Positions 44,990 through 53,400 of a stretch of 64,000 nucleotides of DNA are shown one piece after another. A program made the position numbers and the translations under genes. The notes beneath the pieces are model-generated. The model made no database searches and was not told the DNA's origin. It worked only from the letters and a program-made list of their open reading frames with translations. The DNA is from an uncultured Collinsella sp. (GTDB taxonomy: Bacteria; Actinomycetota; Coriobacteriia; Coriobacteriales; Coriobacteriaceae): assembly GCA_934654835.1 (NCBI GenBank), contig CAKUGY010000005.1, positions 90,403 through 154,402 on the forward strand. The letters are read 5' to 3'. Position 1 is the stretch's first letter. Each line of letters starts with the position of its first letter.

Positions 44990-45019
44990 TGGTAAAACGT
45001 TTTTAGCAGGATGTTTACC
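44990..45019 (+). promoter_or_regulatory. TGGTAAAAC dyad downstream (operator 2)
   Basis: GGTAAAAC-N14-GTTTACC, the same half-sites with a longer spacer, 24 bases before the start codon. Two such sites flanking the promoter suggest cooperative or looping repression. Confidence 0.5.
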
Positions 45020-45042
45020 ATTTGACATCGAAAGGTTCGTTT

Positions 45043-45732
45043 ATGTCCCAGACCGCCGCCCACCATGTCGCTTTTATTTTCGATTGCGACGGCACGCTGG
45101 TTAATAGCACCCCCGTTTGGAAGTATTCCCAGCCCGAGCTGCTTCATCGGCACGGCATTAGCGCCACGCCCGAGGACGTTGCCGAGTTTGAGCACCTGGC
45201 GCTGGAGGATGAGTGCCAGGCCTACCACGACAAGTGGGGGATTGGCGCCGATGGCGAGGAGCTCTATCGCGAGCTGAGCGAGATCCTTGTTGACGGCTAC
45301 TCCAAGGTGCCGCCACGCGAGGGCTTGGTTGCTTTCCTAGAACGGGCGAAGGACGCTGGCATTGCCATGTGCATCGCCACGTCTACGCCTAACGAGCTAG
45401 TGCAGGTTGCGCTTAAGGGCGCCGGGCTCGATGCCTACATGGAGTTTGTAACTACCACGGGCGAGGCCGGACGATCCAAGCAGTTCCCCGATGTATACGA
45501 GTTGGCGCTGCGCCGTCTTGAGGAGCGCCACGGGCACAAGTTTGAGCGTGTCTGGGTGTTTGAGGACGCGGTCTTTGGCCTTAAGAGCTCTGGTGCCGCT
45601 GGCTTTAAGCGTGTGGGTATTCATGATCCCGAGGGTCGCATGGAGCGCAACGAGGTTCGCGACAACTGCGACATCTTTATCGATAGCTATGAGGACCTTG
45701 ATCTGTCCCGCGTGCTGATGTTTGAGGAATAG
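45043..45732 (+). CDS. HAD-superfamily phosphatase / beta-phosphoglucomutase-like
   Basis: Cytosolic HAD hydrolase of 229 residues. Motif I is DCDGTLVNS (about 15-23) with the nucleophile Asp; the helical cap follows (about 25-90). Motif II is ATSTPNE, and motif IV VFEDAVFGLKSSGAAGF is typical of beta-phosphoglucomutase-like and 2-deoxyglucose-6-phosphatase-like members. GAAAGG precedes the ATG at 45043. Location beside the glg operon and the strong operator-like sites suggest a regulated role in sugar-phosphate metabolism. The substrate cannot be told from sequence. Confidence 0.85.
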   Translation: MSQTAAHHVAFIFDCDGTLVNSTPVWKYSQPELLHRHGISATPEDVAEFEHLALEDECQAYHDKWGIGADGEELYRELSEILVDGYSKVPPREGLVAFLERAKDAGIAMCIATSTPNELVQVALKGAGLDAYMEFVTTTGEAGRSKQFPDVYELALRRLEERHGHKFERVWVFEDAVFGLKSSGAAGFKRVGIHDPEGRMERNEVRDNCDIFIDSYEDLDLSRVLMFEE

Positions 45733-45741
45733 GCGAGAGCC

Positions 45742-46383
45742 GTGGCTTGCAAAGTATTAGTGGTCTGCGGCTCGCCCGTGGTGGCAAGTGCGGATCTGCT
45801 GCACCAGCTGGCAGGGGAGTGCGACCATGTGGTAGCCGTGGACCGCGGGCTCGATGCGCTGCTGGGCGCGGGGCTTGGCTGCGATGTATATATTGGTGAC
45901 GCCGACACGGTAAGCGACGCCGGCCGCGCGCTGGTCAATGCTGCTACCGATTTTGAGGTAGAGCGCCACGACCCCTACAAGGACTATACCGATCTGGCAC
46001 TGGCGCTTGATTCCATCCGTCGCCGCTGGCCGGGCGCCGAAGTGGTAGCAACCTGCGCCACCGGCGGCCGCCCCGACATGGCCCTAAGCGTCCTAGGCCT
46101 ACTGGCAATCTACGACGACGCCCCCGTCTGGATCGTCGAAGACAAGGTGACCGCAAGGATACTCCACGCAGGCGAATCCTGGACCATCCAGGGCGCCGAA
46201 GGCAAAACCTTCTCCATCATCGCAATCGCCCCCAACACCCAGGTCAGTGAGCACGGCCTTGAGTGGGAGTTAGATCACGACTCGTTAGGTTTACTGGCCG
46301 ACACCGGCATCAGCAACATAGTAAGAGGAGCAGCCAAAATCCAAGTCCACACCGGCTCCGCCATCGCCTACCTCTACAAGTAA
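45742..46383 (+). CDS. thiN: Thiamine pyrophosphokinase
   Basis: Converts thiamine to thiamine diphosphate with ATP. 213 residues, the normal length. The family's GDFDS motif appears as GDADTV near residue 53, followed by KDYTDLALAL (metal and thiamine site) and ATGGRPDMALSVLGLL. The C-terminal beta-barrel with GLEWELDHDSLGLLADTGISN is the thiamine-binding domain. The start is GTG at 45742, nine bases after the HAD stop, so the two genes form an operon. The last third uses noticeably more A and C at third positions than the first part. Confidence 0.9.
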   Translation: MACKVLVVCGSPVVASADLLHQLAGECDHVVAVDRGLDALLGAGLGCDVYIGDADTVSDAGRALVNAATDFEVERHDPYKDYTDLALALDSIRRRWPGAEVVATCATGGRPDMALSVLGLLAIYDDAPVWIVEDKVTARILHAGESWTIQGAEGKTFSIIAIAPNTQVSEHGLEWELDHDSLGLLADTGISNIVRGAAKIQVHTGSAIAYLYK

Positions 46384-46397
46384 GGGCCATCGCATCA

Positions 46398-46469
46398 GGG
46401 TTTTATCGGGACGGCGGATAAAAATAATCGCTCGTAGAGTGATTATTTTGCCCCGTCCCAGGAAAACCC
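46398..46469. repeat. GGGACG-arm palindromic element, copy 2 (72 bp)
   Basis: Outer arms GGGTTTT-GGGACGG and CCGTCCC-AAAACCC with a three-base mismatch between them, and an inner perfect helix AAAATAATC/GATTATTTT. Same architecture as 12086-12179. It starts 15 bases after the thiN stop, so may also terminate thiN. Confidence 0.6.
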
Positions 46470-46499
46470 GTAAGTGCGAGATTCAACCCAAAAAAGTCC

Positions 46500-46528
46500 T
46501 TGCATCAAAGAAAGACTTCCCCTATAGT
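46500..46528 (+). promoter_or_regulatory. Promoter of tRNA-Ala
   Basis: TTGCAT, 17 bases, TATAGT, with the tRNA starting 14 bases later. Confidence 0.7.
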
Positions 46529-46541
46529 ATCCACCTGTCAC

Positions 46542-46617
46542 GGGGGCGTAGCTCAGCTGGGAGAGCGCTTGACTGGCAGTCAAGAGGTCAGGGGTTCGAT
46601 CCCCCTCGTCTCCACCA
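46542..46617 (+). tRNA. tRNA-Ala (GGC)
   Basis: A 76-base cloverleaf with encoded CCA. The anticodon stem CTTGA/TCAAG holds loop CTGGCAG, so the anticodon is GGC reading GCC. The acceptor pairs GGGGGCG with CGTCTCC and contains the G3-U70 wobble that identifies alanine tRNA. Confidence 0.95.
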
Positions 46618-46628
46618 TCGTGAATGCA

Positions 46629-46657
46629 AAGGCTTTCGGTTCCCGAAGGCCTTTTTT
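46629..46657 (+). terminator. Terminator after tRNA-Ala
   Basis: AAGGCTTTCGG / CCGAAGGCCTT stem with one mismatch, followed by six T. Confidence 0.88.
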
Positions 46658-47413
46658 CGTATGAAAAGACATTGCACCTCAACGCAACAGTCCAACCAAC
46701 GCCCGCACCACAAAAAGTTGCGCAACTAACTCCCCAGTTTTGTACATAGTTTGTTAGCCAAACGTAATTCATATAACAATTCACGCCGCCAGCTTTGCAA
46801 TTCAGGCAGCGCACGCCAGCCCACGCACCCCCATAAACCTGCGTCAATGTGAACAAGTTGGCAAAATAACCCCTCTAAGCACGCCAAATGAACGAAATGT
46901 TGCCGTGCACGACCTAAATCGTTTTAGCGTCACCTTGTGCTAGGATACCTAACGTCACATGGGCTTAACTGTACTCACGGCTCCATCAAGCCGCAAAGGA
47001 CAGGGCAGATCAGCATCCGGCCGTAACGGCGGTGCCAGAAAAACCACGGGCTCCAATAATGTCTGTCATGCGTCAGTGCATTGTATTGCAACGCGGTCTT
47101 ACATTTCCGCAAGCAATTGCGAAGCAGTAATCGCATGTCAAAACGCAGCAGTCCTTCAGCTGTTTGCGCGCGGTTCAGTTTTGCACCCGCTCGACTGTGC
47201 CGCGCGCAGCCAGCTGGAGTTGCGGTCTTTTGCGATACACGTCCGCGACTCTAGCAACTGCACGCATACATACCGTTCACGGTGGGGCAGAGCCACGTGC
47301 TTGTCTAACTGGGCTCAGGGTTTGAATATGGAGCGCCTTTGCGCACAAGCGCCCTGGCGAAGCCATACCCAAACCCCGTGAGCCACACGTAAGACAGCAA
47401 GGGGGTGGTGCTC
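46658..47413 (+). promoter_or_regulatory. Long untranslated leader of the polysaccharide operon
   Basis: About 750 bases with no convincing gene. It starts AT-rich (46700-46940) with several possible promoters, for example TAGGAT at 46941-46946, a palindrome AGTTGCGCAACT at 46716-46727, and TTGGC/GCCAA half-sites near 46858-46888. It then becomes GC-rich and ends in a long hairpin (47312-47384) just before loaP. A 140-codon open frame at 46959-47381 has no ribosome binding site and an atypical composition, so I read the segment as a regulatory leader. Confidence 0.6.
47312..47384 (+). promoter_or_regulatory. Leader hairpin before loaP
   Basis: Three stacked helices: GGCTCA/TGAGCC, GGGTTTG/CAAACCC and TATGG/CCATA, closing over a loop with a further GCGC-rich inner hairpin. 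It lies 30 bases before the loaP start and would be in the nascent RNA. LoaP proteins of other bacteria act on leader RNA hairpins, so this is the obvious candidate target. Confidence 0.6.
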
Positions 47414-47959
47414 GTGTGGTATGTGATCCAGGTTATTAACGGTCGCGAAGACGTAATGCGCGAGCGCATCGAGCGCATGGTGCCGGCTAGCGCCATGCAG
47501 GAGCTCTTTTATCCCCAATATCAAACCGAGATCAAGGTTCGCGGCGAATGGGTCACCACGACCAAGCCGCTCTTTCCCGGTTATCTCATCTGCGATACGG
47601 CAGATCCCCGCACCGTGCAACAGTATCTGCTGCGCATGGACGACTTTGCCCGGGTGCTTTCCCAGGACGGTCAGTTTGTGCCGCTGGCAAAAGAAGAAGC
47701 CCAGCTCATTGGCAGTTTTACCCATAGGGGAGACCGCGTAGTGCCCATGAGCGAGGCCTTAAAAGACGGTGACCAAGTTGTAGTGACGGCCGGTCCGCTG
47801 CTGGGCCACGAAGGCCTTATCAAAACCATTAACAGACGCAAGAGCACGGCTTTTTTGGAGCTCAACCTGTGTGGCCGACGCGTAACCACCCGCGTTGGCC
47901 TCGCCGTGCTTTCCAAAGAGCAGCGTGTCATGCGAAACCTCAAAAAGGCGATCGCCTAA
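47414..47959 (+). CDS. loaP: LoaP-type NusG paralogue (antiterminator)
   Basis: Specialised NusG-family elongation factor of 181 residues. The NGN domain (about 1-105) begins MWYVIQVINGREDVMRERIER and contains KPLFPGYLI, the RNA-polymerase-contacting segment. The KOW domain (about 125-165) shows DGDQVVVTAGPLLGHEGLIKTINRRKSTAFLEL. Small size and location at the head of a long polysaccharide operon are typical of LoaP, which prevents early termination in long biosynthetic operons. I chose the GTG at 47414 because AAGGGGG lies eight bases upstream; the frame is open nine bases further. No UpxZ-like partner is present. Confidence 0.9.
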   Translation: MWYVIQVINGREDVMRERIERMVPASAMQELFYPQYQTEIKVRGEWVTTTKPLFPGYLICDTADPRTVQQYLLRMDDFARVLSQDGQFVPLAKEEAQLIGSFTHRGDRVVPMSEALKDGDQVVVTAGPLLGHEGLIKTINRRKSTAFLELNLCGRRVTTRVGLAVLSKEQRVMRNLKKAIA

Positions 47960-48014
47960 ATGCGGGCGACTGTCTAACGGAACAGGGAGGATCCCCGGGG
48001 GCGGGGACGTAGGT

Positions 48015-48800
48015 TTGAAGGAAATAGTGCTAGATAATCAAATAGGAGAAACAGCAACTGTTGCTGTAGCGCAAGTGGATAGGCGAAGGGCCGCTAAGCT
48101 CCAAAATGCGGGAAAACACGAGCCGAAGTTGACCGAAAACGGTATTCCAGCAGATGTGCTGGAGAAGCTGCTACCCGGTAATGACATTGTTGAATTGGAA
48201 AAGCCAGTCGTTAATGGCGGACTGTTCTATCGTTTTATTAAGCGATCTTTTGATATTGTTTCCTGTGGCTGTGCCTTGATTCTACTCGCCATTCCCATGG
48301 CGGTCATTGCAGTCAAGATTAAAACCGAGTCCGAGGGCCCCGTCATTTACGCGCAGCGTCGCGTAGGAAAAGACGGAAAAGTATTCAATATCTACAAGTT
48401 CCGTAGCATGTATACCGATGCAGAGTCTCGAGGTGCTCAGTGGGCACAAGATGAAGATCCGCGCGTTACGCCTTTCGGTAAGGTTATGCGTAAGACTCGA
48501 CTGGATGAGATTCCGCAGTTCTGGAATGTCTTTAAGGGCGACATGAGCTTGATCGGTCCGCGCCCCGAGCGTCCTGCGTTCTGCGAAGAGTTCGAAAAAC
48601 GCATCCACGGCTGGCGATACCGAACTATGGTCCGTCCGGGCATCTCCGGTCTTGCCCAGGTGACTGGCGGGTACGACTTGCTTCCCAGCGAGAAGGTCAT
48701 GTTTGACCTCCAGTACATCAAAACGAGAAATATCAAAATGGATATTGTTATCATGCTCAAAACGCTTGGCGTTGTGAGCACTGGCGACGGCGCACGCTAA
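48015..48800 (+). CDS. Initiating sugar transferase (polyprenyl-phosphate glycosyl-1-phosphate transferase)
   Basis: Transfers the first sugar-1-phosphate to undecaprenyl phosphate at the membrane, starting each repeat unit. One membrane segment (ALILLAIPMAVIAVKI) precedes the bacterial sugar-transferase domain: KFRSMYTDAE, RVTPFGKVMRKTRLDEIPQFWNVFKGDMSLIGPRPERP and RPGISGLAQV. It is the short WbaP/PglC-like form without the multi-helix CoA-binding-like N-terminal region. About 80 weakly conserved residues lie before the membrane helix. The start is uncertain: the frame is open from 47895, inside loaP; TTG at 48015 or GTG at 48027 are the best candidates. Confidence 0.88.
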   Translation: MKEIVLDNQIGETATVAVAQVDRRRAAKLQNAGKHEPKLTENGIPADVLEKLLPGNDIVELEKPVVNGGLFYRFIKRSFDIVSCGCALILLAIPMAVIAVKIKTESEGPVIYAQRRVGKDGKVFNIYKFRSMYTDAESRGAQWAQDEDPRVTPFGKVMRKTRLDEIPQFWNVFKGDMSLIGPRPERPAFCEEFEKRIHGWRYRTMVRPGISGLAQVTGGYDLLPSEKVMFDLQYIKTRNIKMDIVIMLKTLGVVSTGDGAR

Positions 48801-50008
48801 TGAAGATACTTGTTGTTTGCCAACACTATTGGCCGGAACCTTTTAACACTTCTGATGTATGTGAGGAGCTTGTTAAAAGGGGTCACAAAGTTTCCGTCAT
48901 TACCGGCCTGCCTAATACGGGAATGCCCAACTCAGACATCCCCGAAGATTATCAGGGTAAAAACAAACGGGTAGAGATGCATAATGGCGTGACCGTGTAT
49001 CGCGCCAACTTATACCCTAGAAAAACAGGTGCGCTAAATCGCGTAAGGAACTATATCTCTTTCTGGCATAACGCGAACCAGCTTGCTCGATCGCTAAATG
49101 AAGAATTTGATGGTGTTCTAGGGTATCAATTTTCACCCGTTATGCAGGTGGATCCCGGTCTTGTCTATGCTCGCAAGCATCAAAAAAAGATGCTGTTGTA
49201 TTGCTTTGATTTGTGGCCAGTGAGTCTTACGGCCGGTGGTTTTTCAGAAACCTCGTTGCCTTACAAATGGATGGCAGCTGTCTCGAAAAGGATTTATAGG
49301 CAGGCTGATCGTATCGCCGTTACCTCACCTTTGTTTGACGAGTACTTTTCAAACAGTCTTGGAATTAATCGTGAGTCCTCGGCATACCTACCTCAATATG
49401 CTGACGACGCCTTTTCCAGCTGTGCTAAGTGCTCCTGCGAAGGTTACGACTCATCAAAAATAAATCTAACGTTCGCCGGCAATGTGGGACAAGCACAGTC
49501 CGTTATAACCATTGTCGAAGCCGCCAGCATTGCTCAGAACAATCAGGACCTTGTGTTTCATATTGTTGGATCGGGGTCACGTTTGGAGCAATGTAAATCG
49601 AGGGCTTCGGAACTAGGCCTAAATAACATCGTGTTCCACGGTCGCAAGCCAATTGAGGATATGCCCAAATATTACGGTGCCTCCGATGCAATGGTTGTCA
49701 CTTTTGAAGACAGCCCCATGGCCACGTACACCCTTCCTCGAAAAGTAACAACTTATATGGCCGCTGGAAAACCGATTTTGGCAGCGCTTTCAGGTGAAAC
49801 CAAACGAGTAATCGAAGATGCAAAATGCGGTTTCTGCTGCGATATCGAAGATGCCGAAGGCCTTGCACGAATTGCCTCGCAATTTGCTGGTCTTTCCGAC
49901 ACAGAGCAGCTTGGCAATAACGCAAAAGCTTATTACGAGCGTTATTTCACGAAGAAGCTGTTCTTCGACAAGCTCGAAAAACTACTTACTCAACTAGTGG
50001 AGGATTAA
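48800..50008 (+). CDS. GT4 glycosyltransferase, WcaI/WbuB-like
   Basis: Cytosolic or membrane-associated retaining glycosyltransferase, 402 residues, GT-B fold. The N-terminus MKILVVCQHYWPEPFNTSDVCEELVKRGH with the nearby LPNTGMP is the signature of the WcaI/WbuB group. The C-terminal domain shows FHGRKPIEDMPKYYGASDAMVV. In WbuB relatives the product adds L-FucNAc, which fits the CapE/F/G genes here, though donor specificity is inferred. It starts in the sugar-transferase stop codon (TAATG). Codon use is much less GC-rich than in the capE and capF genes that follow. Confidence 0.87.
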   Translation: MKILVVCQHYWPEPFNTSDVCEELVKRGHKVSVITGLPNTGMPNSDIPEDYQGKNKRVEMHNGVTVYRANLYPRKTGALNRVRNYISFWHNANQLARSLNEEFDGVLGYQFSPVMQVDPGLVYARKHQKKMLLYCFDLWPVSLTAGGFSETSLPYKWMAAVSKRIYRQADRIAVTSPLFDEYFSNSLGINRESSAYLPQYADDAFSSCAKCSCEGYDSSKINLTFAGNVGQAQSVITIVEAASIAQNNQDLVFHIVGSGSRLEQCKSRASELGLNNIVFHGRKPIEDMPKYYGASDAMVVTFEDSPMATYTLPRKVTTYMAAGKPILAALSGETKRVIEDAKCGFCCDIEDAEGLARIASQFAGLSDTEQLGNNAKAYYERYFTKKLFFDKLEKLLTQLVED

Positions 50009-50011
50009 TTT

Positions 50012-51070
50012 ATGACAGGCACTTCCGCATTCAAAGACAAGACCCTCATGATCACGGGCGGCACCGGGTCGTTCGGCAACACCGTGCTCAAGCACTTCAT
50101 GAACACCGACCTGGCCGAGATCCGCATCTTCTCGCGCGACGAGAAGAAGCAGGACGACATGCGCCACCGCCTGCAGGAGAAGTCCCCGGAGCTCGCCTCC
50201 AAGGTGCGCTTCTTCATCGGCGACGTGAGGAACGCCCAGAGCGTCCGCGACGCCATGCACGGGGTGGACTACATCTTCCACGCCGCCGCCCTCAAGCAGG
50301 TGCCCTCCTGCGAGTTCTTCCCCATGGAGGCCGTGCGCACCAACGTCATCGGCACGGACAACGTGCTCCACGCCGCCATCGACGAGGGCGTGGACCGCGT
50401 CGTGTGCCTGTCCACCGACAAGGCGGCCTACCCCATCAACGCCATGGGCAAGTCCAAGGCCATGATGGAGTCCATCATCTACGCCAACGCCCGCAACGGC
50501 GCAGGCCGCACCACCATCTGCTGCACCCGCTACGGCAACGTCATGTGCTCGCGCGGCAGCGTCATCCCGCTGTTCATCGACCGCATCCGCAAGGGCGAGC
50601 CGCTCACGGTCACCGACCCCAACATGACCCGCTTCCTGATGAACCTGGACGAGGCGGTGGACCTGGTGCAGTTCGCCTTCGAGCACGCCAACCCCGGCGA
50701 CCTGTTCATCCAGAAGGCCCCCGCCTCCACGATCGGCGACCTCGCCGAGGCCGTCCAGGAGGTCTTCGGACATGTGGGCACCCAGGTCATCGGCACCCGC
50801 CACGGCGAGAAGCTCTTCGAGACCCTCATGACCCGCGAGGAGCGCCTGAGGGCCGAGGACATGGGCGGCTACTACCGCGTGGCCTGCGACTCGCGCGACC
50901 TGAACTACGACAAGTTCGTCGTCGACGGCGAGGTGGAGACCCAGGCAGACGAGTCCTACACCTCCCACAACACCGAGAGGCTCGACGTGGAGGGAACCAT
51001 CGCCAAGATCAAGACCGCCGAGTACGTGCAGCTGGCCCTCGAGGGCCGCGAGCACGAGGCGGTGCAGTAG
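50012..51070 (+). CDS. capE: UDP-GlcNAc 4,6-dehydratase/5-epimerase CapE
   Basis: First enzyme of the UDP-L-FucNAc pathway. 352 residues, extended SDR. The Rossmann motif is TGGTGSFGNTVL near residues 15-26. The catalytic region has LSTDKAAYPINAMGKSK, with the Met-x3-Lys in place of Tyr-x3-Lys that marks the CapE/FlaA1 type. ALKQVPSCEFFP and TRYGNVMCSRGSVIPLF follow. Third positions are almost all C or G, and Arg is often AGG, unlike the core genes of this window. The first eight codons are of lower GC. The stop is two bases from the capF start. Confidence 0.93.
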   Translation: MTGTSAFKDKTLMITGGTGSFGNTVLKHFMNTDLAEIRIFSRDEKKQDDMRHRLQEKSPELASKVRFFIGDVRNAQSVRDAMHGVDYIFHAAALKQVPSCEFFPMEAVRTNVIGTDNVLHAAIDEGVDRVVCLSTDKAAYPINAMGKSKAMMESIIYANARNGAGRTTICCTRYGNVMCSRGSVIPLFIDRIRKGEPLTVTDPNMTRFLMNLDEAVDLVQFAFEHANPGDLFIQKAPASTIGDLAEAVQEVFGHVGTQVIGTRHGEKLFETLMTREERLRAEDMGGYYRVACDSRDLNYDKFVVDGEVETQADESYTSHNTERLDVEGTIAKIKTAEYVQLALEGREHEAVQ

Positions 51071-51071
51071 G

Positions 51072-52289
51072 GTGCGCGTCCTCGTCACCGGCGCCAGGGG
51101 CTTCGTCGGGAGGAACCTCTGCTGCGCGCTCAAGAACATCCGCGACGGCAAGGACCGCCGCGCGAAATACCAGCCCCTCCTGCCGCTCGAGGTCATGGAG
51201 TACGACATCGAATCGGCGCCCGGGGAGCTGGAGGACTACTGCTCCCGAGCCGACTTCGTCTTCAACCTTGCCGGCGTCAACCGACCCAGGGAGCAGTCCG
51301 AGTTCATGGAGGGCAACTTCGGGTTCGCCTCGACGCTGCTCGAGACGCTCGAGCGCCACGGCAACAAGTGCCCCGTCATGCTCTCCAGCTCCGCGCAGGC
51401 GAGCCTGTCCGGCCGCTTCGAGGGCTCTGTCTACGGCGAGTCGAAGCTGGCGGGGGAGGGCCTGTTCCGCGAGTACTCCGAGAGGACCGGCGCGCCGGTG
51501 CTCATCTACCGCTTCCCGAACCTCTACGGCAAGTGGTGCCGCCCCCGCTATAACTCCGCCGTCGCCACCTTCTGCGACGCCATCGCCAACGGCCGGCCCT
51601 ACACCGTGAACGACCCCTCGGTGGAACTCGAGCTCCTCTACATCGACGACCTGGTCGACGAGATGCTGGGCGCCCTGCTGGGGCAGGAGCACCGCTGCGG
51701 CTACGAGGGGCTGGAGCGCGTCGAGGGCGACGGGTTCTGCTACGTCCCTAAGACCGACGTCAAGTCGCTCGGCGAGATCGTCTACCTGCTGGGATGCTTC
51801 CGCGACAGCCGCGAGACGCTCTCGGTGCCCGACCTCGCGGAGGGCTCCTTCTCCAAGAAGCTCTGGAGCACGTTCCTGTCCTACTACGAGCCTGGGCACT
51901 TCGCATACGGCCTGAAGCCCAACGTCGACGGCCGCGGCTCGTTCACCGAGTTCCTGCGCACGCCGGAGCGCGGCCAGGTCTCCATCAACGTCTCCAAGCC
52001 CGGCATCACCAAGGGCAACCACTGGCACATGAGCAAGTGGGAGAGGTTCCTTGTGGTCTCCGGCACCGCGAGCATCAAGCTGAGGAAGGTGGGGGAGGAC
52101 GCCGAGGGCGAGCCGTTCCCCGTCGACGAGTACGTGCTCTCCGGCTCGGACATGCGCGCCGTTGAGATGATCCCCGGCTACACGCACTCCATCACCAACC
52201 TGTCCGACACAGAGGACCTCGTGACGGTCATGTGGGCCAACGAGCCCTTCGACCCCGAGAACCCCGACACCTACTATGAGGAAGTTTAA
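51072..52289 (+). CDS. capF: Capsular polysaccharide synthesis enzyme CapF
   Basis: Bifunctional second enzyme of UDP-L-FucNAc synthesis. 405 residues. The N-terminal SDR reductase/epimerase domain (about 1-270) shows VTGARGFVGRNL, SSSAQAS and the catalytic pair in YGESKLAGE. The C-terminal cupin (about 275-405) has GITKGNHWHMSKWERFLVV with metal-binding His residues and the GYTHSITNL strand. Start is GTG at 51072. It shares the very GC-rich, AGG-containing codon style of capE. The start of the next gene overlaps its end by 14 bases. Confidence 0.93.
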   Translation: MRVLVTGARGFVGRNLCCALKNIRDGKDRRAKYQPLLPLEVMEYDIESAPGELEDYCSRADFVFNLAGVNRPREQSEFMEGNFGFASTLLETLERHGNKCPVMLSSSAQASLSGRFEGSVYGESKLAGEGLFREYSERTGAPVLIYRFPNLYGKWCRPRYNSAVATFCDAIANGRPYTVNDPSVELELLYIDDLVDEMLGALLGQEHRCGYEGLERVEGDGFCYVPKTDVKSLGEIVYLLGCFRDSRETLSVPDLAEGSFSKKLWSTFLSYYEPGHFAYGLKPNVDGRGSFTEFLRTPERGQVSINVSKPGITKGNHWHMSKWERFLVVSGTASIKLRKVGEDAEGEPFPVDEYVLSGSDMRAVEMIPGYTHSITNLSDTEDLVTVMWANEPFDPENPDTYYEEV

Positions 52290-53400
52290 CGTGACGGTCT
52301 ACGCCCACATAAACACAGTGTCTAACGGTTCAACAGGCGGCATCATGATGAAGGAGCATGAGGAGCTGCTTGCCAAAGGCGATGACTCGTATGCGTTCTG
52401 GGGGCGCGGGAGGACTGCCCAGAACGATAGAGAAATGCGTTTTGCGACTGATATTGATGTCGGCATCGACGCGCTCCAAACACGCCTAGACGGCAGGGCT
52501 GGCTTTCATTCGAGGGCTGCGACCAAACGCTTGGTTGAGCGCCTGGGCGAGATATCCCCCGATGTTGTGCACCTGCACAACCTTCATGGCTACTATGTAA
52601 ATGTGGAGATGCTATTCGAGTGGCTGTTGCAGCACGCATGCCGCGTGGAATGGACCCTCCACGACTGTTGGGCGTTTACGGGTCACTGTGCGTACTTTAC
52701 CTACGCGAAGTGCGATCAGTGGAAGAGCCAATGCGGATATGGCACACCTTGCCCACAACTGAACAGGTACCCTAAGACATTTTCCAAACGTTCGTGCGCA
52801 GTAAACTTCGAGGATAAGCGCCGCATCTTCTCGAGCTTACAGCCCGATCGAATGACGCTTATAACTCCCAGTCAATGGCTGGCCGACCTGGTGGGGGAGT
52901 CGTTCTTGGCTAAATACCCCGTTCAGGTACGCCCCAACACCATCGATGTGTCTGTGTTCAGACCCACTCTGAGCGACTTCCGTGAGCGTTACGGCATCGG
53001 CGACCGATTCATGGTGCTCGGTGTGGCCTCTCCTTGGACCGAACGAAAGGGTCTTCATGAATTCGTTCGACTAGCGGACGAGCTGGACACAAATAAGTTC
53101 GCCATCGTCCTCGTGGGCGTGTCCGATAAGCAAAAACATGCTCTTTCTGAGGATGTAATCGGCATAGGGCGCACTGACTCCCGCGAGCAGCTCGCTGCGA
53201 TCTACAGCGCAGCTGACATCTTCTTCAACCCCACGGCCGAGGACAACTACCCCACGGTCAACCTCGAGGCCGAGGCATGTGGCACCTCCGTTGTTACCTA
53301 CGACATAGGTGGCTGCCCTGAGACCGTCTCCCGCCACGATTCGTTCGCGGTCAGGGATTTTGAACAGGCACTATTGATAATCAAGGAGTTGGCAGCATGA
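52276..53400 (+). CDS. GT4 family glycosyltransferase (WcaC-like)
   Basis: Predicted glycosyltransferase of 374 residues. The start with NTVSNGSTGGIMMK, the middle VHLHNLHGYYVN and EWTLHDCWAFTGHCAYF are hallmarks of a colanic-acid WcaC-like group. The donor-binding region has VGVASPWTERKGLHEF and ADIFFNPTAEDNYPTVNLEAEACGTSVVTYD with the retaining Glu pair. Codon use is intermediate, not that of capF. Donor and acceptor unknown. It overlaps the next gene by four bases. Confidence 0.87.
   Translation: MRKFNVTVYAHINTVSNGSTGGIMMKEHEELLAKGDDSYAFWGRGRTAQNDREMRFATDIDVGIDALQTRLDGRAGFHSRAATKRLVERLGEISPDVVHLHNLHGYYVNVEMLFEWLLQHACRVEWTLHDCWAFTGHCAYFTYAKCDQWKSQCGYGTPCPQLNRYPKTFSKRSCAVNFEDKRRIFSSLQPDRMTLITPSQWLADLVGESFLAKYPVQVRPNTIDVSVFRPTLSDFRERYGIGDRFMVLGVASPWTERKGLHEFVRLADELDTNKFAIVLVGVSDKQKHALSEDVIGIGRTDSREQLAAIYSAADIFFNPTAEDNYPTVNLEAEACGTSVVTYDIGGCPETVSRHDSFAVRDFEQALLIIKELAA

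Noticed and set aside
46443..46856. 137-codon minus-strand frame containing [19 protein letters not shown]
   Set aside because: This peptide is the well-known false translation of a tRNA gene read backwards; it overlaps tRNA-Ala and its terminator.
46959..47381. 140-codon frame in the leader before loaP
   Set aside because: No ribosome binding site, atypical composition rich in Ser, Cys and Arg, and it runs through the leader hairpin. A short regulatory leader peptide cannot be fully excluded.
47414..47959. Housekeeping NusG
   Set aside because: Housekeeping nusG normally sits by secE and rplK. Here the gene heads a polysaccharide operon and has the LoaP-type start and spacing.
48015..48800. 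Prophage or integrated element at tRNA-Ala
   Set aside because: The tRNA gene is a common integration site and a variable cluster follows, but no integrase or repeated tRNA end was seen downstream within the window.
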